Position numbers and translations under genes: made by a program
The notes under the pieces: generated by a model
What the model was told of the DNA's origin: nothing
What the model saw: only the letters and a program-made list of their open reading frames with translations
Databases searched by the model: none
Shown: piece by piece, positions 9,441-19,331 of the stretch
How the letters are laid out: each line of letters starts with the position of its first letter
How positions within the stretch are numbered: the first letter of the stretch is position 1
From: a bacterium HR11
Lineage (GTDB): Bacteria > Acidobacteriota > HRBIN11
Direction of reading: 5' to 3'
NCBI GenBank assembly: GCA_002898535.1
Contig: BEHN01000002.1
Span: 124,001-188,000 of the forward strand
Length of the DNA stretch: 64,000 nucleotides

Positions 9441-10289
9441 CTATCGAGGCGGCTTCTTTTCCGAAGCCTTCGGCGGCGTGACCAGGACCGGCTGGTCACA
9501 GGGGAGCGTACGGGCCTTGGCGGCGACCTGGTCGGCCTGCGGGCCGACGGGGTCCAGCTCCAGGATGCGGAAATATAGGCGCTTGGCTTCACAGAGCTCG
9601 CCGGTCTTCTCGTAGAGCTGGGCCAGGTGGTACACCGACTCCAGGTTCTGGGGCCACTTTTCGACGATCGTCCGGTACTGACCGATGGCGTCGGGGATCA
9701 TGTTCAGATGCTCCAGGATTTGGGCGAACAGCAGGCGGGGGCCCAGCTCGTCGGGGGCCAGGTCGACGGCTTTCCGGGCCGTAAAGAGGGCTTTCGTCCA
9801 TTTGTCCTGCCGGATGTACAGGCGCGTCAGGTTGAAGTAGACAGCCGCCTGCGGGTAGTCGGAGACCTTCAGGAGCTCCAGCCAGATGCGCTCTGCGTCG
9901 TCCAGCATGTTCTTTTCCATATAGGCGATGGCCAACGCATTGCGGGCCGGGTGATAGAGGGGCTCCAGGGCCAGGGCTCTCTGGAATTGGGTGACGGCTC
10001 CATCGATGTCCTTCTGGCAGAGGTAGGCCGTCCCGAGATAGTAGTACAGCTCGGCGACCTGATAGGGAGCGATGCCTTGCTGGCTCTCGATCCGGGGGAT
10101 GACCTCCCGGTAGAGGCTCACGGCCCGGTCGCACTGCCCCTTCGTCAGGTACTCATGCGCCTGGGCCAGCTTTGCCAGGGGTTCGTTGGGGACCGACGGC
10201 GGGATCGATGAGGATCGACTACCCGCGCAGGCGCTTCCCAGGCCCACGACCAGGAGGAGGCTCCCTACAAAGGGCCATGGACGTCTCAA
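9441..10289 (-). CDS. Tetratricopeptide-repeat lipoprotein
   Basis: About 282 residues from a TTG at 10289. The N-terminus is a lipoprotein signal (RRPWPFV, then GSLLLVVGL) with lipobox LGSAC. The mature part is a series of TPR-like helix pairs, for example AELYYYLGTAYLCQKDIDGA, AVYFNLTRLYIRQDKWTKAL and LESVYHLAQLYEKTGEL, suggesting a periplasmic or outer-membrane scaffold. The open frame continues upstream through a W1 tract, which I exclude. The neighbouring FHA-RDD gene is upstream on the same strand. The partner is unknown. Confidence 0.8.
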   Translation of the reverse strand: MRRPWPFVGSLLLVVGLGSACAGSRSSSIPPSVPNEPLAKLAQAHEYLTKGQCDRAVSLYREVIPRIESQQGIAPYQVAELYYYLGTAYLCQKDIDGAVTQFQRALALEPLYHPARNALAIAYMEKNMLDDAERIWLELLKVSDYPQAAVYFNLTRLYIRQDKWTKALFTARKAVDLAPDELGPRLLFAQILEHLNMIPDAIGQYRTIVEKWPQNLESVYHLAQLYEKTGELCEAKRLYFRILELDPVGPQADQVAAKARTLPCDQPVLVTPPKASEKKPPR

Positions 10290-10305
10290 GACCTTCGGCT
10301 CCAAG

Positions 10306-10411
10306 ACGGGAATTCGGGAGTTCGGCAGTTCGGGAATTCCCGGCCGACCTGCCCATCGGCCGAACTCCCGAACTGCCCAATTCCCGAACTCCCGGATTCC
10401 CGGACGGCCGT
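10306..10411. repeat. W1 octamer tract arranged as an inverted pair
   Basis: GGGAATTCGGGAGTTC-type units run rightwards at 10306-10339, then reversed units (CCGAACTCCCGAACTG) fill 10356-10411. The two halves can pair into a long imperfect hairpin. The tract fills the gap between the FHA-RDD and TPR genes. Confidence 0.75.
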
Positions 10412-10413
10412 CC

Positions 10414-11412
10414 TCATCGGACCCGCACGACGACGGTCCCGGCAAATTTATCGTGCCAGGTCTGGCGTCGCTCGTCGAATAGGGCCCATAGGTAGCCCAG
10501 GTACAGGCACATCCCGCTGGGGATGCGACCCAGGAATCGGACGACGGCCTTCCCCATCCCGATAGGCGACTGGCCGTCCACCGTGTAGATCCGGAGGCCC
10601 AGCATCTTCTTCCCGAGCGAGTATCCCCGGGTCGCCGGCAGGTACACGTCGTTCCACAGGGCCAGGATAAAGGCCAGAAGAGCGGCCAGGATGATGCCGA
10701 TGACGGCCAGGAATGCCATTTGCGAACTGGCCTGCATGAGGAAGAACGCGGAAATCCCGAGGACAATCCACGGGAGGCCGGCGATCAGGCCGTCGACGAT
10801 CAGGGCCAAGAACCGAGCGCCGACACCGGCGAGGGGAAATTCCACCGCCAGCGCCGGAGCGGCCGCTCGGTGGGGCTGGGTCGCCGCCCGAGGCGCGGGG
10901 GCCGGCGGGGGCGGCGGATGGGGCGCCGCGGCGGGACGGGGGGCCGGGCCCGGCGGTGGAGGCGGTGGGGGTGCCGGCCGGACGGGCGGAGGCTCCGACG
11001 GACGGGTCGCAGGCTTCGGCGGCGTCTCGAAGGCGATCGTCGCATCCGGCGGCGGGGGCGGCGCTTCCGGAGCCGGCGGCGCAGGCGCCGGGGCCGGTTG
11101 GTCCGTGATCATCATCGTCGGGGCTTCCGACGGGGGCGTCGGCAATTCGACCTCGATGAGGGCCTTCCCCAGGTGGAGGCGGTCCTTGTGGGCCAGGGGC
11201 GTGCGGCCCTGGATGGGCTTCCCGTTGATGAACGTACCGTTACTGCTTCCCAGGTCTTCGATGAAGGCCCGGTGTTCTTCCACATAGAGGCGGGCGTGCT
11301 GGCGGGATACGGTCTCGTGGTCAATCGTCACGTCGCACTGCTGGCTTCGGCCGACGGTATATTCCCCCGGGGCCAGCTCGACGACTCTGTCCTGAATTTT
11401 AAGTCGAATCAT
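10414..11412 (-). CDS. FHA domain - proline-rich linker - RDD membrane protein
   Basis: 332 residues. An N-terminal forkhead-associated domain (about 1-92: YTVGRSQQCDV, VSRQHARL, EDLGSSNGTFING) binds phospho-threonine peptides. A linker of about 90 residues is dominated by Pro and Ala. The C-terminal RDD domain (about 185-332) has hydrophobic segments, an early Arg (GARFLALIVDG), Asp near the end of the first and in a later segment (LWNDVYLP) and GYSLGKKMLGLRIY. ATG 11412 follows AAGGAGC. It lies downstream of parA-parB-bactofilin on the same strand, so a role in envelope or division signalling is possible, but this is inference. Confidence 0.88.
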   Translation of the reverse strand: MIRLKIQDRVVELAPGEYTVGRSQQCDVTIDHETVSRQHARLYVEEHRAFIEDLGSSNGTFINGKPIQGRTPLAHKDRLHLGKALIEVELPTPPSEAPTMMITDQPAPAPAPPAPEAPPPPPDATIAFETPPKPATRPSEPPPVRPAPPPPPPPGPAPRPAAAPHPPPPPAPAPRAATQPHRAAAPALAVEFPLAGVGARFLALIVDGLIAGLPWIVLGISAFFLMQASSQMAFLAVIGIILAALLAFILALWNDVYLPATRGYSLGKKMLGLRIYTVDGQSPIGMGKAVVRFLGRIPSGMCLYLGYLWALFDERRQTWHDKFAGTVVVRVR

Positions 11413-11470
11413 GCAGAGCTCCTTAGCCGAATGGGGCAGTAGGGCAGTAGGGTCGAAAGATTTTCCGCCC

Positions 11471-11848
11471 TTACGAATGGCGGGCGACGAGTCGGGGTTG
11501 GGCCGCTTCCTCCATGACGCACTCGGCCTGCAGGATGCCGCCCTCGTGGACGACCAGGCTCTGGACGACGATGCGGCCCTGGACCCGACCCTCGGGGAAG
11601 ATCTCCAGCCGCTGGGCCCGGACCTCCTCACAGCGAAGCGTGCCGTGGACGAAGATGCGGTCCGCCTGGACGGTCCCCTCGACCGTCGCCCGTTTGCCCA
11701 GGACGAGCTCCTGACCGCCTTCGATCTGACCCTTGAAGGTGCCCTCGATACGGAGGGAGCCCTGGAACCGGAGCTTCCCCTCCACGGAGATGTCCTCGGC
11801 CAGGAGGGCGGCCCCGCCGGTGGGCTCAGAATGGGAACTCGCCTTCAT
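11471..11848 (-). CDS. Bactofilin-family cytoskeletal protein
   Basis: 125 residues. A right-handed beta-helix of short hydrophobic repeats is visible: VEGKLRFQGSLRIEGTFKGQ, LVLGKRATVEGTVQADRIFV, RLEIFPEGRVQGRIVVQSLV. Bactofilins polymerise without nucleotide and anchor proteins, including ParAB-associated scaffolds in Myxococcus. The start lies 23 bp inside the end of parB, so it is coupled to parAB. The order parA-parB-bactofilin matches that functional association. Confidence 0.88.
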   Translation of the reverse strand: MKASSHSEPTGGAALLAEDISVEGKLRFQGSLRIEGTFKGQIEGGQELVLGKRATVEGTVQADRIFVHGTLRCEEVRAQRLEIFPEGRVQGRIVVQSLVVHEGGILQAECVMEEAAQPRLVARHS

Positions 11849-12725
11849 GCAGGCTCGACTCCACGGAAGACTCGACCTCTGCTATTGTAGAGGGAATGAC
11901 CTGCCGATAAAACCGGTCGACGGCCTCCCAGTCCGGGAAGTAAATCCGGAGTAGGACGCCACCCCGACGCTGGGGGACCGCCTCCACGCGAGCGCCCAGA
12001 TGTCGCTGGAGGCGCTGGACGGCCGCCTGCCAGTCCGGGTCCAGCAGAGCGGGCTGGCGCCCCCGGCGAGGCCGCGGCCGGCCCCCGACCCACTGCTCCA
12101 GACGCCGAACGGACCAGCCCTCGGCGACGACCCGTCGGGCCAGCCGCGTCTGCAGGGCCGGGTCGTCCAGGCTCAGCAGGACCTTGGCATGGCCCATCGT
12201 CAGGGCCCCCTCGGCCAGGAGTTGCAAGACCTCCGGGGGAAGCCGGAGCAAACGAAGGTAGTTGGCGACCGTCGCCCGGGGCTTGCCGACCCGCTCGGCG
12301 ACCTCCTCCTGCGTCAGGTGGAACTCCCGGATCATCGTCTGGTAGGCCTGGGCTTCCTCGACGGGGTTCAGGTCCTGGCGCTGGATGTTCTCGATCAGGG
12401 CCAGGACCAGGGAGGCCTCGTCGGAGACGTCCCGGACGATGGCCGGGACCCGCCGGTGGCCGGCCAGGATGGCCGCCCGCCAGCGACGCTCCCCGGCGAT
12501 CAGCTCGAACCGATCGCCCTTGCGGCGCACGATGACCGGCTGGAGGAGGCCCGTCCGGCGGATCGACTCGGCCAGCTCCTGCAGGCTCCCGTCCTCGACC
12601 TGCCGGCGGGGCTGGAGGGGATTCGGGTCGATCCGGTCGACTTCGATCTCCTGGACGACCTGGGCCGGGACGCCCGTCTCAGGCATCAAGGCGTCCAGCC
12701 CACGACCCAGCGCGATGCGCTTCAT
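11826..12725 (-). CDS. parB: Chromosome-partitioning protein ParB
   Basis: 299 residues. The N-terminal ParB/sulfiredoxin (CTPase) domain has NPLQPRR, SIRRTGLLQPVIVRR and ERRWRAAI. A central helix-turn-helix domain contains LTQEEVAERVGKPRATVANYL, and a C-terminal dimerisation part follows. It binds parS and spreads around the origin. It overlaps parA by 47 bp and the bactofilin gene by 23 bp. I could not find a clear parS palindrome in the window. Confidence 0.95.
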   Translation of the reverse strand: MKRIALGRGLDALMPETGVPAQVVQEIEVDRIDPNPLQPRRQVEDGSLQELAESIRRTGLLQPVIVRRKGDRFELIAGERRWRAAILAGHRRVPAIVRDVSDEASLVLALIENIQRQDLNPVEEAQAYQTMIREFHLTQEEVAERVGKPRATVANYLRLLRLPPEVLQLLAEGALTMGHAKVLLSLDDPALQTRLARRVVAEGWSVRRLEQWVGGRPRPRRGRQPALLDPDWQAAVQRLQRHLGARVEAVPQRRGGVLLRIYFPDWEAVDRFYRQVIPSTIAEVESSVESSLHEGEFPF

Positions 12726-13479
12726 GGTTCAACAGCTCCTTGGCGAGTTCCAAATAGGCCTGAGCGCCCCGGGACCGGACGTCGTACAGAAAGATGGGCC
12801 GGCCGAAACTGGGCGCCTCGGCCAATCGAACGTTGCGGGGAATGACGGTCTTCATGACCCGGTCCGGGAAGTGGGTCTCCAGCTCTCGGCGGACCTGATA
12901 GGCCAGGTTCGTGCGCTCGTCGTACATCGTGAGGACGATGGCGTGGAGTTCCAGCTCGGGATTGTAAGCCCGGTGGATCCGGTCCATGGCCCGCAGGAGG
13001 GTCGCCAGGCCCTCGAGGGCAAAGTACTCGCACTGGATCGGGACGACCAAGTAGCGGGCGGCGGCCATCGCATTGATCGTAAGGACACCCAGAGACGGCG
13101 GGGTATCGATCCAGATGAAGTCAAAGCGGGGGATGAGGCCCTGCAGGGCTCGCTGGAGGCGGTACGGCCAGTCCTCGACCTGGGGCAGTTCCAGGGTGAT
13201 GCCGTACAGGTCCGGATGGGCCGGCAGGAGCCAGAGGTTCTCGACCTCCGTCGGCACGCAGGACTCCACGGCCGACTGTTCGCCGATGAGGACCCGGTAT
13301 GCATTCCGGGGCAGGTCCTGCGGGATGCCCAGATGACTGGTGGCGTTCGCCTGCGGGTCCACGTCGACGACAAGGACCCGCCGGCCGGCGATGGCCATCG
13401 CCGTCGCCACGTTCACGACGGTCGTCGTCTTCCCGACGCCGCCCTTCTGATTGGCCACGACGTATCGAATGCACGGCAC
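12679..13479 (-). CDS. parA: ParA/Soj-family partition ATPase
   Basis: 266 residues starting at GTG 13479. The deviant Walker A KGGVGKTT sits at the very N-terminus (ANQKGGVGKTTTVVNVA), as in chromosomal ParA without a DNA-binding extension. Walker A' VVDVDPQANAT and the region DFIWIDTPPSLGVLTINA follow. It drives ParB-parS segregation. It overlaps parB by 47 bp. Confidence 0.95.
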   Translation of the reverse strand: MPCIRYVVANQKGGVGKTTTVVNVATAMAIAGRRVLVVDVDPQANATSHLGIPQDLPRNAYRVLIGEQSAVESCVPTEVENLWLLPAHPDLYGITLELPQVEDWPYRLQRALQGLIPRFDFIWIDTPPSLGVLTINAMAAARYLVVPIQCEYFALEGLATLLRAMDRIHRAYNPELELHAIVLTMYDERTNLAYQVRRELETHFPDRVMKTVIPRNVRLAEAPSFGRPIFLYDVRSRGAQAYLELAKELLNHEAHRAGSWAGRLDA

Positions 13480-13580
13480 CCGACCCCTCCCTCCCGCCGG
13501 TCCTGGGCGTTCGGTATCGAGTCGTGGGTATCAGGCTCGCCGAAAGGCCCTGACCCTTAGCACCCGACGCCGGGGACCCG

Positions 13581-14318
13581 TCACTCGGCGACCGTCACCG
13601 ACGAGGCCCACTCGGGGAGAAACAGGATGCGCTGACAGTTCTCACAAACGACGAGGTCCTCCATCGTCAGCAGGGACTGATACAACCGAGGGCGAAGTTG
13701 CACGTGGCACGCCCCGCAGACCTGGTCCCGGACCTCGGCCAGGGCCGTCCCGCCCCGGTTCTGGGCGATGCGCTCGTACGTCTGGAGGAGCGCCCGGGGG
13801 AGTCGCTGGGCAAAGGCATCCCGCTCGGTCCGAAGCCGCTGGACCTGCGCCTCCAGGTCACGCTGTTCCTGCTGGACCCGGGCGACCTGGCGGTCCAGGT
13901 CCTGGAGCTGGGCCTGGACCTCCTTTTCCAACGCCTTCCAGGCCTGCAGGGCCTTGTCCTCCTTCTCCATCCACTCGAGGAGCTCGTCCTCCATCTGGCG
14001 GATCCGATGGCGGACGTCCTCGATCTTCAGGAGCGTCTCAGCGTACTCCCGATTGCTCTTGGCCTGCCGGGCCGCACTCTGGAGGTGTTCGATCTGCTGT
14101 TCGAGCTTGGCGACTTGAAGCTCCTTCTCCTCCCGCTTCTGACGGGTCGCCCGCCACGCTTGATGGGCCGTCTCCAGGTCCTGCCGGATTTTCTGGCGGA
14201 GAGTCTGAAGTTCCTGAAGGCGCCGGGGATACGCCTGAAGGCGCTGAAGGTATTCGGCGAGCTGAGCGTCCAGCCGATGGAGTTGAATCAGCCACTGAAG
14301 CTGTTCAGCCGTCGTCAT
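13581..14318 (-). CDS. Coiled-coil protein with C4 zinc ribbon (zf-RING_7 type)
   Basis: 245 residues. Residues 1-170 are an almost unbroken coiled coil rich in Gln, Glu, Leu and Arg. The C-terminus has paired cysteines VCGACHVQLRP and VCENCQRILFL that form a zinc ribbon. The family is widespread, and nucleic-acid binding is suspected but its role is unsettled. It lies just upstream of parA on the same strand (about 100 bp gap) and downstream of the tRNA gene. Confidence 0.88.
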   Translation of the reverse strand: MTTAEQLQWLIQLHRLDAQLAEYLQRLQAYPRRLQELQTLRQKIRQDLETAHQAWRATRQKREEKELQVAKLEQQIEHLQSAARQAKSNREYAETLLKIEDVRHRIRQMEDELLEWMEKEDKALQAWKALEKEVQAQLQDLDRQVARVQQEQRDLEAQVQRLRTERDAFAQRLPRALLQTYERIAQNRGGTALAEVRDQVCGACHVQLRPRLYQSLLTMEDLVVCENCQRILFLPEWASSVTVAE

Positions 14319-14358
14319 CCCTCACCAGCTTCCGGGTGCGGGCCGGTCGGGTTTCGTC

Positions 14359-14434
14359 TGGTGCGCCCGCCAGGACTCGAACCCGGAACCTCCCGGTTAT
14401 GAGCCGGTGGCTCTACCTATTGAGCTACGGGCGC
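14359..14434 (-). tRNA. tRNA with CAU anticodon (elongator Met likely)
   Basis: The minus strand reads GCGCCCG at the 5' end, a D arm AGCTCAATAGGTAGAGC, the anticodon loop CTCATAA flanked by CCGG/CCGG, the T arm GGTTCGAGTCC and the 3' acceptor CGGGCGC-A with an encoded CCA (14359-14361). Total length is 76 nt. A CAU anticodon can also be lysidine-modified tRNA-Ile2; elongator Met is more likely from the loop context, but I cannot exclude Ile2. Confidence 0.93.
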
Positions 14435-14731
14435 ACGTCGCAGGGCCCGCCTCGTCGGCCGGGACACCGACTGTAAGATTACGATGAGGATACAAGATGC
14501 AGGATGCAGGATACAAGAGGCCTGCTCCGAGCACCCTCCATAGGGTAATTTAACGAGTGCGGGGAACTTTGCAAGGTCTCCGACGCCTCAGGACGGCCGG
14601 ACGGCAAGACAGGCAAAGCGATCGTCGGGGGCGACTCGATGAATGCCCGCCATCCGTCACGGCATCACCGCAGAAAGCCCTTCCGACGGCGGGCCTGCAG
14701 GGGGCGGAAATACTGCCCATGCGGCGAATGC
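14435..14731. repeat. Spacer with a W2 tract and a duplicate of the rpoD 3' end
   Basis: W2 heptamers (ACAAGATGCAGGATGC) fill 14474-14520, upstream of the tRNA. At 14661-14695 there is a 35 bp stretch matching the rpoD 3' end at 15209-15243 at 32 of 35 positions, including the stop codon and the bases after it. On the minus strand it would encode ARRRKGFLR-stop, compared with ARRLKSFLR-stop in rpoD. The two copies flank hicAB. No other gene is seen. Confidence 0.7.
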
Positions 14732-14941
14732 TCAAGCGACTGCAGACCTTCGGCGGGGTTTTGGGACTTCCCGGCCCAAGGCCTGGGCCGTCTCGATCCA
14801 CTCCTGGATAATGACCTGGGCATTGCGTACGGCCTCCTCGGGCGTCTCCCCGTCCGCCATGCAACCCGGCAGATCAGGCACCTCGACGATATACCGCTGA
14901 TCTTCGTCACTCCAATAAACAACCATTTCGTAGCGGTACAT
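14732..14941 (-). CDS. hicB: HicB-family antitoxin
   Basis: 69 residues. It has the HicB core: [36 protein letters not shown] and VIIQEWIETAQALGR. It neutralises HicA and usually represses the operon, although no separate DNA-binding domain is visible in this short form. The start at 14941 has GAGGAAGGG upstream; an ATG five codons earlier (14956) is possible. It overlaps the end of hicA by 35 bp, in the normal toxin-first order. Confidence 0.9.
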   Translation of the reverse strand: MYRYEMVVYWSDEDQRYIVEVPDLPGCMADGETPEEAVRNAQVIIQEWIETAQALGREVPKPRRRSAVA

Positions 14942-15194
14942 CCGGCCCTTCCTCATGGAGTCCATATCGAAGGATAATCGTCCGGACCTGCTTGACCTGA
15001 TAAGCCTTCGCCTTCCCGCCCTCCAAGGGCTGAAGGTTGATGATCTCTGGAATGCCGTCTCTCGTGAAAATGTAATGGTCTCCTCGAATCCTTTCTTGGA
15101 ATCCCAATGACAAGAGGAGACGTCGGAGGTCTGCAAAACGAATATTCTTGTCAGACCGTCCGCTGAGCACCCTCTCGAGCGTTCGCCGACCCAT
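14907..15194 (-). CDS. hicA: HicA-family mRNA interferase toxin
   Basis: 95 residues. The dsRBD-like HicA fold is shown by [15 protein letters not shown], the catalytic-His region [13 protein letters not shown] and [16 protein letters not shown]. It cleaves mRNA when not bound by HicB. It lies 18 bp downstream of the rpoD stop on the same strand, within an apparent insertion between two copies of the rpoD 3' end. Confidence 0.9.
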   Translation of the reverse strand: MGRRTLERVLSGRSDKNIRFADLRRLLLSLGFQERIRGDHYIFTRDGIPEIINLQPLEGGKAKAYQVKQVRTIILRYGLHEEGPDVPLRNGCLLE

Positions 15195-15212
15195 GCGACC
15201 CGGACCTCGGCA

Positions 15213-16913
15213 TCACCGCAGAAAGCTCTTCAGACGACGGGCCCGGGCCGGATGACGGAGTTTCCGGAGGGCCTTGGCCTCGATCTGGCGGATGCGCTCC
15301 CGGGTGACGGCGAAGCTCTGACCGACCTCCTCGAGGGTGCGTTCCAGGCCGTCGCCGAGGCCGAAGCGCATCTTGAGGACCATCTCCTCGCGAGGCGACA
15401 GCTGGCGGAGGACCCAATCCGTCTCCTGCTGGAGGCACTGCCGCAGGGCCGCCTCCTCGGGGAGGGGAATCAGGCGGTCTTCCAGGAAGTCCTCCAGCCG
15501 GGTATCGCCGTCGTCGCCGACGGGGGTCTCCAGGGAGACGGGCTCCTGGGTGATCTTCAGGATTTTCTGAATCTTCGAGACAGGCATGCCGAGCCGTTCG
15601 GCGATCTCCGCCTGGGTCGGGTCCCGGCCCAGTTCCTGAATCAGGTCCCGGGTCGTACGGGCGATCTTGTTGACCGTCTCGATCATGTGGACGGGAATCC
15701 GGATCGTGCGGGCCTGGTCGGCGATGGCCCGGGTGATGGACTGGCGGATCCACCACGTGGCGTACGTCGAGAACTTAAAGCCCCGCTTGTACTCGAACTT
15801 CTCGACGGCCTTCATGAGGCCGATATTGCCCTCCTGGATGAGGTCCAGGAAGTGGAGGCCCCGGTTGACGTACTTCTTGGCGATACTGACGACCAGCCGC
15901 AGGTTCGCCTCGACGAGCTCGCTCTTGGCCCGTTCCATCTCGTCTCGCTCGTGCAGGATGGTCTCGTAGTTCTTCCGCAGGGTCTCGTAGCTGATGCCCA
16001 TCTCCCGTTCCAGGGCCCGGATTTGCTGACGGATCCGGCGGATTTCGGTCTGAATCACACCCGTATTGCCGTTGGCGCTACTCTTGCGCATGGCCTGGAG
16101 CTTGTCCAGGCGCTCCCACATCTGCTCGAACTGCTGGACCGTCTGGCCGACCCGCTCGATGAACCGCTTCTGGGTCTCCTGGTTGAAGCCGATCTGGCGC
16201 ATCAGCCGGGCGATCCGGACCCGAATCTGGTGGATCTGATTTCGATATCGGCGGTTCTGGTCGGCGTCCCCGTTCGGCTGGACGTGACGGTAGACCTCCA
16301 ACATGTGATGGAACTGGCGCTCGATTTCTTCCAGGATGGGCATGACCTCGACGTAGCGTTTCTCCATATTGATAGGCTTGCCGAACTCGTCGTGGTGGTC
16401 GACCAGCTTGGCCAGGAATTTGGGGTTCTTCCGGAGCCGGGCCAGGTAGCCCAGGACTTCCCGGATCGTCACGGGGGAGGAGTACAGGGCTCGGAGCATG
16501 CGGTCGCGATGCTGTTCGATGCGGCGGGCGATGGCGATTTCCCCCTCCCGGGTCAGGAGGGGCACGACGCCCATCTCCCGGAGGTACATCTTGACGGGGT
16601 CGGCCATGCGGGCTTCCCGGGCCTCGGCGTCTTCCTCCAGGAGTTCCTCCGGGACGCTTTGACGAAGGGGGACATGCTCCAGCTCGTCCAGCTCGGCCGG
16701 AAGCCCCAGGTCGATGATGTCGTCCACGTCGAAGGTGTCCAGGGACGTCAACCAGTCCCCGACCTCTCCGACGCCGTCGTCGCCCTCCTCCATAGCCATG
16801 CCCAGGAGTTCCGAGGGCAAGGCCGTCTCCGAGGGACCCCGTTTCTTCTTCCGACGACGCTTCCGGTCCGGCTCGTTCCAGTCTGGCGCAGGTCCGATGA
16901 ACGACAAGACCAT
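15213..16913 (-). CDS. rpoD: Primary sigma factor (RpoD/SigA)
   Basis: 566 residues. A basic N-terminus and an acidic region 1.1-like part precede region 1.2 ([20 protein letters not shown]). A non-conserved region, RpoD regions 2.1-2.4 (EFKYKRG-type block [38 protein letters not shown]), region 3 and region 4.2 ([20 protein letters not shown]) follow. It directs housekeeping transcription. ATG 16913 directly abuts AGGAGG; a TTG six bases downstream (16907) has ideal spacing and may be the true start. The gene ends in ARRLKSFLR, a sequence repeated downstream beyond hicAB. Confidence 0.96.
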   Translation of the reverse strand: MVLSFIGPAPDWNEPDRKRRRKKKRGPSETALPSELLGMAMEEGDDGVGEVGDWLTSLDTFDVDDIIDLGLPAELDELEHVPLRQSVPEELLEEDAEAREARMADPVKMYLREMGVVPLLTREGEIAIARRIEQHRDRMLRALYSSPVTIREVLGYLARLRKNPKFLAKLVDHHDEFGKPINMEKRYVEVMPILEEIERQFHHMLEVYRHVQPNGDADQNRRYRNQIHQIRVRIARLMRQIGFNQETQKRFIERVGQTVQQFEQMWERLDKLQAMRKSSANGNTGVIQTEIRRIRQQIRALEREMGISYETLRKNYETILHERDEMERAKSELVEANLRLVVSIAKKYVNRGLHFLDLIQEGNIGLMKAVEKFEYKRGFKFSTYATWWIRQSITRAIADQARTIRIPVHMIETVNKIARTTRDLIQELGRDPTQAEIAERLGMPVSKIQKILKITQEPVSLETPVGDDGDTRLEDFLEDRLIPLPEEAALRQCLQQETDWVLRQLSPREEMVLKMRFGLGDGLERTLEEVGQSFAVTRERIRQIEAKALRKLRHPARARRLKSFLR

Positions 16914-17085
16914 CCTCCTGGACGGAGAGTCCTATCGGCGCAGTGCGGGGTCAAGGAACGCCGGTTCCCGCCAGCAGGGGCCGGTCGAGGTGCCGAACTG
17001 ATTGACCTTCTGACGGCCTGGTACGTCGACCCGCCGCTTCATCACCCGGCCTTGGCAGGGGGTTCGAACTAAATATATAGGCCCC
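16914..17085. other. Spacer between rpoD and thiG
   Basis: The 170 bp presumably hold the rpoD promoter and leader. I find no clear -35/-10 pair, no repeat word and no gene. Confidence 0.3.
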
Positions 17086-17955
<870 letters not shown>

Positions 17956-18044
17956 TTAAATATAGGTGCGGCCCCCCGGGACGGCTACCCCTCAGCGGCG
18001 GACGGCGAATGGCGAACGGTCGGTAGGGGACCCCCGCCCCGCCG

Positions 18045-18863
18045 TCACGCCCCCCACGCCTGAAGCCAGGTCCGGAGGACGTCCCCGGGACGGTCCGACC
18101 GCATGAAGGCCGAACCGACCAGGAAGTGGCGAAGCCCCTCGGCCGTGTAACGACGCAGGACGTCCGGCGCCTCCAGGCCGCTCTCGACGACGACGACCGC
18201 GTCCTCGGGCCATTCGACCTGCCCGTAGACCCGCAGGGCATGCCAGGGGTCCACGGCCAGGGTCTCCAGGTCCCGATTGTTGATGCCGATACAACGGCAT
18301 CCCATGTCCAGGCCCCGGCGGGCCTCGTCGGCCGTGAAGACCTCGTACAGGACGTCCACACGCATGGCCCGGGCCATCTCCAAGACCCGCCGGAGCGTCG
18401 GGGCGTCCAGCAGGCGACCGATGACGAGGACGGCCGACGCCCCGGCACAGGCGGCCTCGACGACCTGAAGGGGGTCGACGAGAAAGTCCTTCCGCAAGAC
18501 CGGGATCGAGACGGCCCCGGCGACCCGCCGCAGGTCGTCCATCGTTCCCGAAAAGTACAGGGGCTCGGTGAGGACGGACACGGCCGACGCCCCGGCGGCC
18601 TGGTAACTTCGGGCGATGGCCTCGGCGTCGGCCTCGGCCTGAAGCGTCCCGGCCGAAGGGGCCCGACGTTTGACCTCGGCGATGACGTGAAGGGGCGCCG
18701 GCCGGCGCATCTGCGCCGTCCACGAGGGGGGCGTGGACCGCCGCTCGCTCCGGGCCCGCCAGTAAGCCAGACCGAGCTCCCGCAGGGCCTGGGCCCGAGC
18801 ATAGCTGTGGCGGAGGACCTCCGTCAGCCACGACGTCGAGGGGGATATCCGTTCGGTCGCCAT
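18045..18863 (-). CDS. trpC: Indole-3-glycerol-phosphate synthase
   Basis: 272 residues from ATG 18863. It closes the indole ring in tryptophan synthesis. Motifs: HVIAEVKRRAPSAG (substrate-binding Lys), AGASAVSVLTEPLYFSG, PVLRKDFLVDP (catalytic Lys), GINNRDLETLAVDP and VVVESGLEAPDV. The gene stands without other trp genes. A W2 tract begins 9 bp upstream of the start; the longer open frame to 18986 would translate that repeat and is rejected. Confidence 0.94.
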   Translation of the reverse strand: MATERISPSTSWLTEVLRHSYARAQALRELGLAYWRARSERRSTPPSWTAQMRRPAPLHVIAEVKRRAPSAGTLQAEADAEAIARSYQAAGASAVSVLTEPLYFSGTMDDLRRVAGAVSIPVLRKDFLVDPLQVVEAACAGASAVLVIGRLLDAPTLRRVLEMARAMRVDVLYEVFTADEARRGLDMGCRCIGINNRDLETLAVDPWHALRVYGQVEWPEDAVVVVESGLEAPDVLRRYTAEGLRHFLVGSAFMRSDRPGDVLRTWLQAWGA

Positions 18864-19331
18864 AGGAAAATAGGATGAGGATGCGAGATGCAAGATGCAA
18901 GAGCAGTTCGGCAGTTCGGGAATCCGGGAAGGCTGTTCGACGGCCGACGTAGAAGGCAGGGGGCGTCCATCGTTCCAAGTCCCCACGCCTCCCTGAAGCT
19001 TTCTTGACTCTTCGCCTTCTCCTGTCGCCGACCGCCGGCGCCGGCCTCAAGGACTTATCCCCCTCTCCCGCCGGCCTCCCAATGCCCGAGCTCCCGAATG
19101 GCCGGACTCCCGAATTCCCGAATGGCCGGATTCCCGAACTGCCGAACTCCCGGATTCCCGAACTGCCAAACTGCCGAACTGCCCTTTGCTTGAAAAACCG
19201 TCCTTCCCGAAGGGTCGGAAAAGCCGAACCCATGCGGGTTTTCACGAACCGAACGGCTCTGTTATATCTTGCATTCCGCATCCTGCATCTCATATCTTCA
19301 GGGATACCCCGCCGCCCCGGACGGAGAGGCC
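18864..19331. repeat. Divergent spacer packed with repeats (W2, REP-D, W1, REP-A, W2)
   Basis: From left to right: a W2 tract (18872-18902); REP-D (about 18915-19050), closely similar to 51887-52018; a W1 tract in CCGAACTCCCGAATT orientation (19088-19182); an almost perfect REP-A in minus orientation (19181-19264) with GAAAAACCGTCCTTCCCGA and ending GAACGGCTCTGTTA; and a second W2 tract (19264-19300) ending about 30 bp before the PHP gene. Each of the divergent genes thus has a W2 tract in its leader. No coding sequence is seen. Confidence 0.75.

Noticed and set aside
11826-14318. parS sites near parAB
   Set aside because: I looked for the 16 bp palindrome around GTTTCACGTGAAAC and TGTTCCACGTGGAACA and found no good match in the window.
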